In this document: one piece after another, positions 53,698-61,570 of the stretch
Layout of the letters: each line of letters begins with the position of its first letter
How positions within the stretch are numbered: the first letter of the stretch is position 1
From: Nitrospinaceae bacterium
GTDB taxonomy: Bacteria > UBA8248
Direction of reading: 5' to 3'
NCBI GenBank assembly: GCA_018669005.1
Contig: JABJAL010000020.1
Span: forward strand, 67,117-131,116
Length of the DNA: 64,000 bases
Translations under genes and position numbers: made by a program
The notes under the pieces: generated by a model
Databases searched by the model: none
Told to the model about the DNA's origin: nothing
Seen by the model: only the letters and a program-made list of their open reading frames with translations

Positions 53698-54507
53698 TCA
53701 ATCTGCTTTATATTCGATATTCTTGCCGCCCCAACTCCTGCCAGGCGTATGGATCATCTTGCTCTCCACCTGCCCGCCGTCCACTGGAAGATTTGCCGCC
53801 GTGATATACCGCGCCCGCTCGGAGAGCAAAAAAACACACCCCTCGGCAATATCATCGGGCATGCCCACCCGGCCCATCGGCACAACCGCCGCCCGACCTG
53901 CGGCTATTTCAGGGTCTTGGAACATAGCTTCGGTCATCGGCGAGCGTACCTGGCCAGGTGAAACGGTGTTGGCCCGGATGCCATGGGCAGCCCATTCAAC
54001 GCCGAAGAGTTTGCTGAGCATAATTGCCCCCGCCTTGCAAACGGAGTAGGCCCCCGCCAGCGGATATGTTTGCATCCCGCCTATTGAGGAGACAAAAACG
54101 ATCGAACCACTCTTGTTTTTGATCATTGTCTGCCCAACCGACTGGGCACAGAGAAAATAGCCTTTTAGCCCAATGTCCATCACCATGTCCCAATCTTCCT
54201 CGGGGAGTTCCTCGAGCCTACCGGGCACCAGCTTGATGGCACAACAGACGAGACCGTCAATAGTTCCAAATGCCTTGAGCGTCTCATCGGCCATACGGAG
54301 AGCATCAGCCTTTTTCGAGGTATCCATCTCAATAAAGATAGCGTCCCTCCCTTCAGTCTTCACCGTGTTTACTGTCTCGACTCCGGTCTCCGCGTTAATG
54401 TCCGCCACGGCTACATCGGCACCCTCCCTGGCGGCAAGCACACAGGTAGCCCGGCCTATTCCACTTCCTCCTCCGGTGACGATCACTTTTTTGCCTTCAA
54501 GCATCAT
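53698..54507 (-). CDS. short-chain dehydrogenase/reductase (SDR)
   Basis: A 269-residue classical SDR: TGGGSGIGRATC at about 10-21, Asp at the end of strand 2 (VADINAE, favouring NAD), catalytic Ser of FVSSIGGM, Y-S-V-C-K with Tyr and Lys, and the closing VDGG. ATG 54507 has AAGGGG 7 nt upstream; the frame to 54588 adds 27 unlikely residues. It lies 98 bases downstream of the ThDP enzyme gene on the same strand and may reduce a hydroxyketone or aldehyde made by it (inference). Confidence 0.92.
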   Translation of the reverse strand: MMLEGKKVIVTGGGSGIGRATCVLAAREGADVAVADINAETGVETVNTVKTEGRDAIFIEMDTSKKADALRMADETLKAFGTIDGLVCCAIKLVPGRLEELPEEDWDMVMDIGLKGYFLCAQSVGQTMIKNKSGSIVFVSSIGGMQTYPLAGAYSVCKAGAIMLSKLFGVEWAAHGIRANTVSPGQVRSPMTEAMFQDPEIAAGRAAVVPMGRVGMPDDIAEGCVFLLSERARYITAANLPVDGGQVESKMIHTPGRSWGGKNIEYKAD

Positions 54508-54605
54508 TTTCAGGCCCCTTATGATATTCGCTCGCATCGACCCACAAAACCCCGCTACTCCCAGGTCGCGAAGATGATTTGTTGGCACACGGCCCCGGTG
54601 CCTTC

Positions 54606-56234
54606 CTATTCTGGTCGAACATCCTTGGCAGCTAGATAGCCATCCGGGTTAATAACCGCATCAATGACCCAGGCGCCTCCTGAGGCAAACGCCTTCCCCA
54701 GCGCCTCCTTGAGAGCCGCTTCACTATCCACACGAGTAGCCTCAAAACCAAGCCCTTGTGCAACGGCCACATAGTCCGTGTTGCCAAAATCCGTCCCGAG
54801 CCTCTGGAAGTTTCGGGTGTCCTGTTTAATTTTAATGAGATTCAAGAATCCGTCGTTGAACACAACGACCACGATGGCGGCCCCCACGCGAGCGGCAGTT
54901 TCGAGATCGCCCAGGCGCATGAGAAAACCACCATCTCCCGTCAGGCAAAGAACTGGCGTCTGGGGCTCGACTAGTTTAGCCGCGATGGCCGCAGGAAGCC
55001 CCACAGCCATCGACCCCAGGCCGCTAGAGGTAAGAAATCCCCTCGGGCGGCGCGTCTCCCATGTATCGCTAGCCAGCACTTTATGGCTCCCCGCATCGGC
55101 GGTCATGATTCCACTATCGGGCAAACACTCGCGAGCGATGCGCACAACCGCGCCCGGCATCAAACCTTCTCCCTTGCTGAACAGCGGAGCACTTCGCATG
55201 GCACGGTATGAGTCCAAATCCTCTAAATTCCAGCCTTCCGACGCCGGGACTGACTCGGCCAGTGCGCTAAGGCTGTCGGCGAGATCCGCCACCACCTCGA
55301 CTTTCGGGCGAATTACATCGTCGTTATGGGCCACCTCATCGAGCATGACGACAGGCTGAGGATGGTTCCAGTGACCGGGAGTAAAAAGCTCGACCACATC
55401 AAAACCAACGAGAATGAGAAGATCTGCCTTATCCAGAATTTCCTTCTCAGAGGGTGCCCCGCGGAATGTTCTCATGGAAAGCGGATGATTCTCCGGCAAG
55501 GTGCCCTTGGCCGCCAGTGAGGCAAAAACCGGAGCACCAAGCCGCTCGGCGAAGGCGACGAAAGCCTCCTCGGCCTCCTGGCCCGAACGGTTTACCTGAA
55601 GACCCACCAGAATAGCCGGTCGATCCGCGCGGGCGATTTCAGCAGCGGCCACCTCAAGGCCGGCGTGGTTATTTCCTATCTTTCCAGCGAAACGACGAGC
55701 CCCGACACCATCGGGCGGAAAGTCGCTCGCCTCAGCCTCGGCCTGCATGACATCATATGGTATGTCCACATGAACCGGCCCCTGTCGGCCATCCATTGCC
55801 AAAGCAATGGCACGGCGCATCGTCACTGCGGCTGAATCCTTCGCTAGCTTGAAGGTTCCTTTGGTTATCGGACTGTACAAGAGATCTTGATCCAGACGCT
55901 GTCGCTGCAAGCGCCGGAACTGTTCATCGGAGTAACGATCCGTCAGAACAAGAAATGGCGCCCGCTCAAGAAAACCATTCGCCACCCCCAAAACGGCAGC
56001 CGCCGCACCAGGCCCTACGCCCGTGCTACAAACACCAGGCCGGTTGGTAAGGATGCCATAGGTGCCAGCCATTACGGCTGCGCTCGCTTCATTGCTACAG
56101 AGCACATATCGGATGTCCCGGCGAGAAGCCGCCTCGATCAATTCAACCGAACTCAAGGACCCTGGAACACCAAATATAAATTCGACCCCAGCATCCGCCA
56201 TAACAGCCACCGCCACGTCCGCATAAGTTGACAT
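54606..56234 (-). CDS. thiamine-diphosphate-dependent enzyme, acetolactate-synthase-like
   Basis: A 542-residue ThDP enzyme of the acetolactate synthase/benzoylformate decarboxylase group. N-terminal PYR domain with the catalytic Glu in CSNEASAAVMAGTYG; middle domain LVGLQVNRSG to VVMLDEV; C-terminal PP domain with the Mg/ThDP motif GDGGFLMRLGDLETAARVGAAI and FNDGFLN. It lacks an adjacent ilvN-type regulatory subunit, and the sequence pairs with no ilv genes, so sulfopyruvate, benzoylformate or oxalyl-type decarboxylation, or carboligation, is as likely as acetolactate synthesis. GGGAG precedes the ATG. Confidence 0.9.
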   Translation of the reverse strand: MSTYADVAVAVMADAGVEFIFGVPGSLSSVELIEAASRRDIRYVLCSNEASAAVMAGTYGILTNRPGVCSTGVGPGAAAAVLGVANGFLERAPFLVLTDRYSDEQFRRLQRQRLDQDLLYSPITKGTFKLAKDSAAVTMRRAIALAMDGRQGPVHVDIPYDVMQAEAEASDFPPDGVGARRFAGKIGNNHAGLEVAAAEIARADRPAILVGLQVNRSGQEAEEAFVAFAERLGAPVFASLAAKGTLPENHPLSMRTFRGAPSEKEILDKADLLILVGFDVVELFTPGHWNHPQPVVMLDEVAHNDDVIRPKVEVVADLADSLSALAESVPASEGWNLEDLDSYRAMRSAPLFSKGEGLMPGAVVRIARECLPDSGIMTADAGSHKVLASDTWETRRPRGFLTSSGLGSMAVGLPAAIAAKLVEPQTPVLCLTGDGGFLMRLGDLETAARVGAAIVVVVFNDGFLNLIKIKQDTRNFQRLGTDFGNTDYVAVAQGLGFEATRVDSEAALKEALGKAFASGGAWVIDAVINPDGYLAAKDVRPE

Positions 56235-56293
56235 GCAATTGCTCCCTTAAAAAAATTAATGGTCGGATGATACTCTACAACACAATTTCCACA

Positions 56294-56785
56294 TCATTCG
56301 CCCTGACCTTCATCGCTATCGTTCGACTCAAGCCATCGATCAATAGAAATCGCCCCAGGCAAAAAGCGGAATGAAAGTGCCAATAGCGCGATCATGATTA
56401 GATCACGAGCTAGTGCTTGCGTCGGGGTCTCACTCACGCCAGGCAAACAGCCACAATCCTCCGGGGCGGTTCCCATAAACATCGCCACCGAAATGGCCAC
56501 TGAGAAAAAAGCGAGTTGCACGCCAAGCAATAGAAGCGCCCATCGAGAAAAGAGGCCCAGCAGAAAAAAAAGGCCAGAAAAAATTTCTAGCCAGGGAAGC
56601 ACATGGGCCAGCGGCAACACTAAATCGTGAGGCAGGATGCCGTAGGACTCAATTTGATTTAAAAAAAGAACAGCAGGCTGCCCAAGTTTTGCGGCACCCG
56701 CAATGACGAAAAAACCGCCGACAATAATCCGAACAAACAACACAGCGACAGAGCAACGCATCAAGGAAAAAATATTTTTCGTCAA
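56294..56785 (-). CDS. DoxX/MauE-type membrane protein
   Basis: A 163-residue protein with four TMs: VLFVRIIVGGFFVIAGAAKL, LPLAHVLPWLEIFSGLFFLLGL, ALLLLGVQLAFFSVAISVAMF and LIMIALLALSFRFL. The EDCGCLPG loop with a C-x-C is typical of the MauE branch, which pairs with DsbA/thioredoxin-like proteins in disulfide chemistry. Exactly such a gene lies 27 bases upstream, with a selenocysteine codon. The frame starts at TTG 56785 (AGGG close by); ATG 56761 is an alternative with a weaker site. Confidence 0.85.
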   Translation of the reverse strand: MTKNIFSLMRCSVAVLFVRIIVGGFFVIAGAAKLGQPAVLFLNQIESYGILPHDLVLPLAHVLPWLEIFSGLFFLLGLFSRWALLLLGVQLAFFSVAISVAMFMGTAPEDCGCLPGVSETPTQALARDLIMIALLALSFRFLPGAISIDRWLESNDSDEGQGE

Positions 56786-56812
56786 AACCCTATAATCCCT
56801 GCGTCTGAGTCG

Positions 56813-57454
56813 CTACTTTATCTGGGCACGAACAGCCGCTGCTAGCACATTGAACGATCGGGCTCCCGAAATTTTTTCTTTACCGATAAATATCGTCGGG
56901 GTGGCTCTTACGCCCATGCGGATTCCAAGAGCCTTATCTGCCTCGATTGCGCTTCGATGGTCCTGCGAGGCGAGGCAAGAGCGCCACTTTTCGACATTCG
57001 CCCCCGCAGCCAAGGCGTACTTTTCCCATACATTAATTGCGGATGTAGCGGTGCTCCATCTACGTTGGCCATTGAAGAGGAAGGTCCGCATTTGCGCCAC
57101 CTTATCTTCAGTCCCCGCGCACCTAGCTGCTTCGGCCGCACGAAACGTTAGATCTCGAAGCGGAAAATCTTTATGATGAAATTCGATCTGATCCTTAAAC
57201 TGTTTACGAAGTTCGGCCAGTGCACCCTGCACTGAGCTGCAATGAGGTCAGCCAAAATCAAAAAATTCCAGAACCACCACACGGCCATCGGCAGTCATAG
57301 AAAGTGGAATTTCAGACTGCCCGCCCTTTCCCCAGAACATGGAGCCCACGCCTACGGCAAGAGCTAAAAGGACAACTCCCAATATCACCAAATTACGGTT
57401 ATTGTTTTTTTTCGTTTGTTGCGTTTTTTTTGAACTATTTTTTTTCTTTGCCAT
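56813..57454 (-). CDS. membrane-anchored DsbA/thioredoxin-fold selenoprotein (Sec69)
   Basis: Read through the TGA at 57250-57248 this is one 213-residue protein. Lys/Asn-rich N-terminus, an anchor TM at about 21-41 (NLVILGVVLLALAVGVGSMFW), then the thioredoxin fold: VVVLEFFDFG, U69-P-H-C72, SSVQGALAELRKQFKDQ, HHKDFPLRD, CAGTEDKVAQMRTF, and the cis-Pro strand RATPTIFIGKEKI. Position 69 is the nucleophilic Cys of the C-P-H-C active site in homologues. A perfect 7-bp hairpin follows the UGA. It should act in the periplasm as a thiol-disulfide oxidoreductase or isomerase, with the downstream MauE-type protein as membrane partner. Translation stopping at UGA would leave 68 residues with no active site. 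ATG 57454 is chosen since upstream residues lie in the neighbouring gene. Confidence 0.88.
57218..57234 (-). promoter_or_regulatory. candidate bacterial SECIS hairpin (DsbA-like gene)
   Basis: On the minus strand CAGTGCA, loop GGG, TGCACTG: a perfect 7-bp stem starting 13 bases after the UGA, with the loop 20 bases after it. The TGCAGG...TGCA core resembles the E. coli fdhF SECIS helix. It lies within the reading frame, as in bacterial selenoprotein genes. Confidence 0.75.
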
Positions 57455-57488
57455 CCCGCGTCTATCTCCATTAATAACATGTATTGTT

Positions 57489-58130
57489 TCAAGAGTTCGG
57501 ATGGATCTCGTCCGGTGGCTTGTATGTTCTCTCCATCTGGAAAATATTCCGTGTACGACAATAGTTCGTTCCACCCAGTCGACCAACGGGTTGAAGCTTG
57601 ACTGGATCGATATACTTATCCTCCAGCATCAAATCCTCCCGCACATGCCAGCGTAGCGCCTTGCCAATGATCAAATGAGTCTTCCACTCATCACCATAGA
57701 TGACAATCTCCTCGAGTAGGCACTCTATCGCCACAGGCGCATCCCGCAATCGGGGTGCCTTCACCAAATCGGCAGGCACTGTCTCAAGCCCGAGCGCCTC
57801 GAATTCATCTTCCTCAGGAAGAAAATTCCCGGAGCTCTCGTTCATCTGCTCTTCCCATCCGTTGACGACGGTATGGATAACGTACCCTTTCGTCTCCTTG
57901 ATATTCCGAGTCGTATCCTTCATTACCCGATCACGCTCACCAGCTGAAATGGAAAAAAGCGGCGGAGCATGAGAGACACACGTAAAAAAGCTAAACGGCG
58001 CAAGATTGGGAATGCCATCCCCGCTAATGGAGCTTACCCAGGCAATTGCCCTCGGAACAACCGAACCCACTATCAGGCGATAGCCCTGTAGATGATCGAT
58101 TTTATCCGTATCGAAAGTGCGAAATTTCAT
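57489..58130 (-). CDS. flavin reductase family protein (FMN-binding split barrel)
   Basis: A 213-residue flavoprotein: RLIVGSVVPRAIAWVSSISGDGIPNLAPFSFFTCVSHAPPLFSISAG is the FMN-binding split-barrel start, with RDRVMKDTTRNIKETKGYVIHTV following, and GGTNYCRTRNIFQMER near the C-terminus. Relatives reduce FMN for two-component monooxygenases or reduce other substrates directly. It could supply reduced flavin to the LLM monooxygenase at 4443, 52 kb away, but that link is speculative. GAGGT lies 6 nt before the ATG. First gene of a three-gene minus-strand unit with the selenoprotein and MauE-type genes. Confidence 0.9.
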   Translation of the reverse strand: MKFRTFDTDKIDHLQGYRLIVGSVVPRAIAWVSSISGDGIPNLAPFSFFTCVSHAPPLFSISAGERDRVMKDTTRNIKETKGYVIHTVVNGWEEQMNESSGNFLPEEDEFEALGLETVPADLVKAPRLRDAPVAIECLLEEIVIYGDEWKTHLIIGKALRWHVREDLMLEDKYIDPVKLQPVGRLGGTNYCRTRNIFQMERTYKPPDEIHPNS

Positions 58131-58252
58131 GAATTACCTCTAGTATTTACGAGCTAACAAATAAGTAGACAAGTCATTTACCATATAAAAAAGGGAGACT
58201 TACAAGACGAGATAACACCCACACATTAGACGGGAGAGGGAAGGCTCCAACG

Positions 58253-59646
58253 CTATTCCCTGATAACCGATTCTATGATCTTTGTCTGCTTGTTGACGGT
58301 TAGAGAGAACGATTTCTTCGGAAAACGTGCCACCCACTGCCGATTGCCGGTACTATCAGATGTTTTGGGGATTCCGTATTTCGAAATCATTTTTGTGGCT
58401 ACTTCAAGCGAATATTTCTGCCCCAAAAGAGTCCTTCTGATCTCGGCGATAAGATCAACAGCGCCATTTTTAAATTCAAAAATTCTGGCCATTTCATAAT
58501 TTCTTTTCTTTTTCAATTCAGTATAAATTTTCATTTTGTGAAGAACTTCCTGAGACTGCCATCTAGAATCAAGTATCGCAAAAAGCTTCACCCTCACCGA
58601 ACGATAAAAAGGAATTCCTCGGCTTGTAAAAACTCCAGTTGTGTATTTCCCATTTCTCACATCAACCCCTAATTCCTGAGAATACGGCCCGCCAATTTCG
58701 CTGGCGATAATTCCCAGCTTCGCCCCATCCGGCAAATTCGTTTCGCCGAAGAATTCTGTGCCCCCCCCGTTTTCCTGGCCTCCAAGGTTAACTTAAGTAT
58801 TTTTTCTTTTCTCGCCGCAGGGATATTGTCCAGAGGGATGATCACATTTGTTTTTTGCGGACCAGGATCCATAAACAACCGGCTCTCATTAACAGGCACC
58901 CCGAAAACCGGCAGGCCTGACATTTTTTCATCATGGAGAATCGGTGATTTTCGATCCCTCGATTTTTCGGCCAGTAAAACGGCTGGCTGGTAGACGTCTT
59001 TTTTCAGTATTAGGGGGCGATCCCGAGTAGTCTTACCGGCCATCTTCGAGGGGCCTTTGCGTTGGCGCCCTCCGACAAAGGCCTTCTCGCCTCCATATCC
59101 CAAATCCAAGATATGGCGGGTAACGCTATTATTTTTTTTGGATTTCATCGAGCCTTTGAAGCGTTTGAGACGCAATGAAAGTTCATTCAACTGAACATTC
59201 AAAAGTCGCACCGATATTTCTAGGCTTTCTTTCGAAACGTTATAAATTTCAACCGCCTCGACCACCTGCCCTTGAAACACACACAGAAATGAATTGGCTG
59301 TACTCGAAAACATGGCTTTCGTATTCAAATTCGCCGTCCGGCAGTTCACCCCGTTCGGGTTCAACCAAACTCCCTTCAACCTCAAACGAATCGTATTATC
59401 TCCATGCGTAGAGGGAACAATTTGGAGCCTGCCATCCCCGTTCAGTTCAAAAACAATTCTGGAGTAATTCGACCCGGGATGAGTCCCATGTCTAATTTCA
59501 ATGAGCGCGCTAGAATCCGGACTAGAAAAACCCATCGAAGGAGCTGAAAGCACAAGCAATGACAAAATGGCAAAGAGCAAAACAACAGGAGAAAACAGAT
59601 CGGCTCCTAAGCTCTTTCTAAATTTATTGAAAGGCAAATATTTCAA
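58253..59646 (-). pseudogene. secreted AMIN-like domain protein, frameshifted at a G8 run
   Basis: Two overlapping frames belong to one gene. The first (TTG 59646 to the stop at 58669) starts with a signal or anchor segment (FSPVVLLFAILSLLVLSAPSMGF), then IEIRHGTHPGSNYSRIVFELNG, an AMIN-like beta domain, followed by a basic linker. Coding continuity fails at an eight-G run (58761-58768, minus strand). Adding one base there reads ...KTGGGTEFFGETNLPDGAKLG and joins the second frame (58735-58253), which goes on to NRQWVARFPKKSFSLTVNKQTK. Sense continues smoothly only with nine (or six) Gs. This may be a sequencing or assembly error, a true inactivation, or phase variation. The family has AMIN proteins of the cell envelope; the exact function is unknown. 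Confidence 0.68.
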
Positions 59647-59820
59647 AGTACGTCCCTTCCGAAAAAATATCGGCTACCTAATCCCTAAAACACCGTCCTG
59701 GCCAATACGAGTGCGCCTCGTGCCTCCAGCACAACCATTCGATTCAAGGCAAGTCACAGACGCAACTAACACACCCATAATTATAGGGGACTATTCATGA
59801 ATCCTGCAACTCGTTGATTT

Positions 59821-59871
59821 TATTGGTGGGCGGGACAGGGCTCGAACCTGCGACCTATGCCTTGTAAGGGC
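59821..59871 (-). repeat. tRNA-Val 3' fragment, possible att site
   Basis: These 51 bases match 60848-60898 with one mismatch (C/T at 59851), covering CCA, the T arm and the anticodon arm up to its 5' strand. Beyond 59871 the sequence diverges. The 3' half of a tRNA repeated in direct orientation about 1 kb away is the usual footprint of integrase-mediated insertion into the tRNA. Confidence 0.85.
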
Positions 59872-60292
59872 CTTTTCGGGGGTATGAGCCTGAGTGGTCT
59901 GGAGTGACACAGAATGACATGGAGCACTAAATATCAGAGGGTTAGTAAGGAACTAAAGTGAGCCCGAGTGATACCAAGTGACACCGAGACACCTCCTCTA
60001 TAGGCACTATTTAGGCACTGGATTTTTTTGAGTCTACCCCACTTCCGCCATCGCCTCCTCGGCCTTCTCCAGCCAGAAAATCATCTCCTGCCGAGGACCT
60101 TGGCCATTACGGCTCTATTCCTTCGACAACAACCAGATTCGTGAATGCCGATTCGTTATAGTCTCTATTTAAGCACCAAGATTCTATGAGGCCGAAGATG
60201 CTGTTAGGCCTGCGCATGGCGAATAAATAATTCGCCATGCGCAGGCCCTCGGTGGACCGTATTTACCCAAACGACGATTAAATTCTCACCAC
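59872..60292. other. non-coding stretch between tRNA fragment and DsrE-like gene
   Basis: This holds no gene I can support. A 20-codon frame on the minus strand near 60095-60035 reads GQGPRQEMIFWLEKAEEAMAEVG before a stop and could be the decayed C-terminus of a tyrosine recombinase; this is weak. GTGACA-like motifs recur around 59890-59990 without a clear unit. A 17-bp inverted repeat closes the region (listed separately). Confidence 0.4.
60207..60247. repeat. perfect 17-bp inverted repeat
   Basis: 60207-60223 pairs perfectly with 60231-60247 around loop TAAATAA (arm begins GGCCTGCGCATGG). It lies 46 bases after the DsrE-like gene's stop on its strand. There is no T-run, so it could be a Rho-independent stop only weakly, or a transcript-stabilising hairpin. 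Confidence 0.85.
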
Positions 60293-60658
60293 CTAGAGCG
60301 TAATCACCTGATCGGGAGGATTGCCCGCCAGCGCGCCATAAAGATCCGGGAAGCAACCGACGTGCACCCCATCAACTGTGCCACTCACCTGACAGTTGCC
60401 CGGCTCGCCAGTCGCAAGACCTCTCTCCAAGGCGCACTGATCACACATCATCAACAAGATGTTCTGCTCTTTCGCCACCTTGGCAAGTCGCTCGCCGAGA
60501 GGATCACCTTTTCGGAGAACATAGTTGTTGTCATCGAAAAACATCATCCCTGCCACCTCGACTCCATGTGCACCGGCCTCGAGCTGGGGCAAGATCATTT
60601 TTCCAAGCTTGTAGCTGGCCGTATGGCCCGATGTCGCGAATACGTACGCCACTTTCAT
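60293..60658 (-). CDS. DsrE-like sulfur-relay family protein
   Basis: A 121-residue DsrE/TusD-like fold: MKVAYVFATSGHTASYKLGKMILPQLEAGAHGVEVAGMMFFDDNNYVL with the basic-acidic YKLGK, then LLMMCDQCALERGL with a C-x-x-C and GCFPDLYGALAG. In sulfur-trafficking relatives a single active Cys carries persulfide; the C-x-x-C is a variant. GGGGAG precedes the ATG. It lies between the tRNA-Val gene and its duplicated fragment, so it may have entered with an insertion. No other sulfur-relay gene is nearby. Confidence 0.8.
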   Translation of the reverse strand: MKVAYVFATSGHTASYKLGKMILPQLEAGAHGVEVAGMMFFDDNNYVLRKGDPLGERLAKVAKEQNILLMMCDQCALERGLATGEPGNCQVSGTVDGVHVGCFPDLYGALAGNPPDQVITL

Positions 60659-60850
60659 GTAAAAACTCCCCTCTGTTTTGATTTGAAAAGAATCCTACGC
60701 GGATGAAGCTAATGGAGTTTAACCAACATTTTCTAATTTGTCTTGACCAATATCGAGAGCTTCGCGGGTGGCAAATTAGCAATTTTATCTGAAATCAGAG
60801 AAGTTCTGGAATTCACCCCCACAAAAATCGGGGCATGAGGGGCAATGTAT

Positions 60851-60926
60851 TGGTGGGCGGGACAGGGCTCGAACCTGTGACCTATGCCTTGTAAGGGCAC
60901 CGCTCTCCCAACTGAGCTACCCGCCC
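60851..60926 (-). tRNA. tRNA-Val (anticodon TAC), CCA encoded
   Basis: Reverse strand: acceptor GGGCGGG/CCCGCCC (7 bp), D arm GCTC-AGTTGGGA-GAGC, anticodon stem GTGCC/GGCAT with loop CTTACAA (anticodon UAC at 34-36), T arm ACAGG-TTCGAGC-CCTGT, discriminator A and genomic CCA. All stems pair with one G-U. A 51-base 3' copy lies at 59821-59871. Confidence 0.96.
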
Positions 60927-60970
60927 CCAGGAGGGGGTAAATGACGCGAAAAACATATCATTATGATGGT

Positions 60971-60998
60971 CGAGAGACCAACGTCAGTTGGTCTCTCG
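60971..60998. repeat. perfect 11-bp inverted repeat upstream of tRNA-Val
   Basis: CGAGAGACCAA, loop CGTCAG, TTGGTCTCTCG. It lies between the membrane-protein gene stop (61037) and the tRNA start, at 45-72 bases upstream of the tRNA, where it could be an operator or a terminator of the gene upstream. There is no T-run. Confidence 0.75.
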
Positions 60999-61036
60999 AA
61001 AGATTTCCGAAATTTCGAGACCTTATAAAGGGTCTA

Positions 61037-61543
61037 CTATGTGCTTTGCCCCTCAATAATTTTTCGCGAAATAATGGGCCATGCGATGAGCGAGGTAATG
61101 AGAGCCATTATAAGGCCAAAAAGAAGAGGACGCGCTACCTCCGACTCCATATTACGCCAGACGACAATATGGGCCAGCTCTCCGGTCGAAGTGCGAATTC
61201 CGGTACGAGTGGAAGTCAATAAGCCATGTATTTCGTCTTCACCAACACCATGACCGCCAGTTGGAGATGAAACCACCAAGTGGCCCTTTGGCCCATAAAG
61301 CTCGACACGCTCAAACCCCAGCGCGAGTCGCCCCCTCTCAAGATGCTCTCCAATCTCATTTTTATTTCGACCTGCCTTAAGGAGTGATGGGACCACCCCT
61401 CCCGATAAATCTTTCCCGAAATCGTCCACTACCCACTGGGCAAGCACTAACTCACGGGCAAAACCCAACAAAGCGCCAAGCATAAACATCACCAAAAACA
61501 GACGTGTAATCTTTTGGCGAAATTGCATGGATAATAGTGTCAT
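61037..61543 (-). CDS. membrane protein with periplasmic sensor-like domain, hypothetical
   Basis: A 168-residue protein: TM1 at about 15-33 (LFLVMFMLGALLGFARELV), a periplasmic segment with VVDDFGKDLSGGVVPSLLKAGR and FERVELYGPKGHLVVSSPTGG, resembling the extracytoplasmic sensor of histidine kinases, and TM2 near the C-terminus (LLFGLIMALITSLIAWPII). It then ends, without HAMP, kinase or other output domain. It may be a truncated sensor or a small two-TM protein. The family is not recognised. No ribosome-binding site stands out. Confidence 0.65.
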   Translation of the reverse strand: MTLLSMQFRQKITRLFLVMFMLGALLGFARELVLAQWVVDDFGKDLSGGVVPSLLKAGRNKNEIGEHLERGRLALGFERVELYGPKGHLVVSSPTGGHGVGEDEIHGLLTSTRTGIRTSTGELAHIVVWRNMESEVARPLLFGLIMALITSLIAWPIISRKIIEGQST

Positions 61544-61570
61544 TTTTCGGTCTCCGAGAATTGCTAGCTG

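Noticed and set aside
56813-57232. Stand-alone 139-residue thioredoxin-fold ORF (starting at GTG)
   Set aside because: Its apparent start lies in the middle of the active-site helix; the preceding frame supplies the anchor and the first strand, joined by a TGA at the Cys position.
58253-58735. Independent 160-residue gene overlapping the AMIN-type gene
   Set aside because: It joins the upstream frame smoothly if the G8 run is changed by one base and has no start of its own, so it is the 3' part of the same gene.
60035-60095. Tyrosine recombinase remnant
   Set aside because: Only about 20 codons with weak resemblance to an integrase C-terminus; a stop lies immediately upstream. Mentioned as context only.
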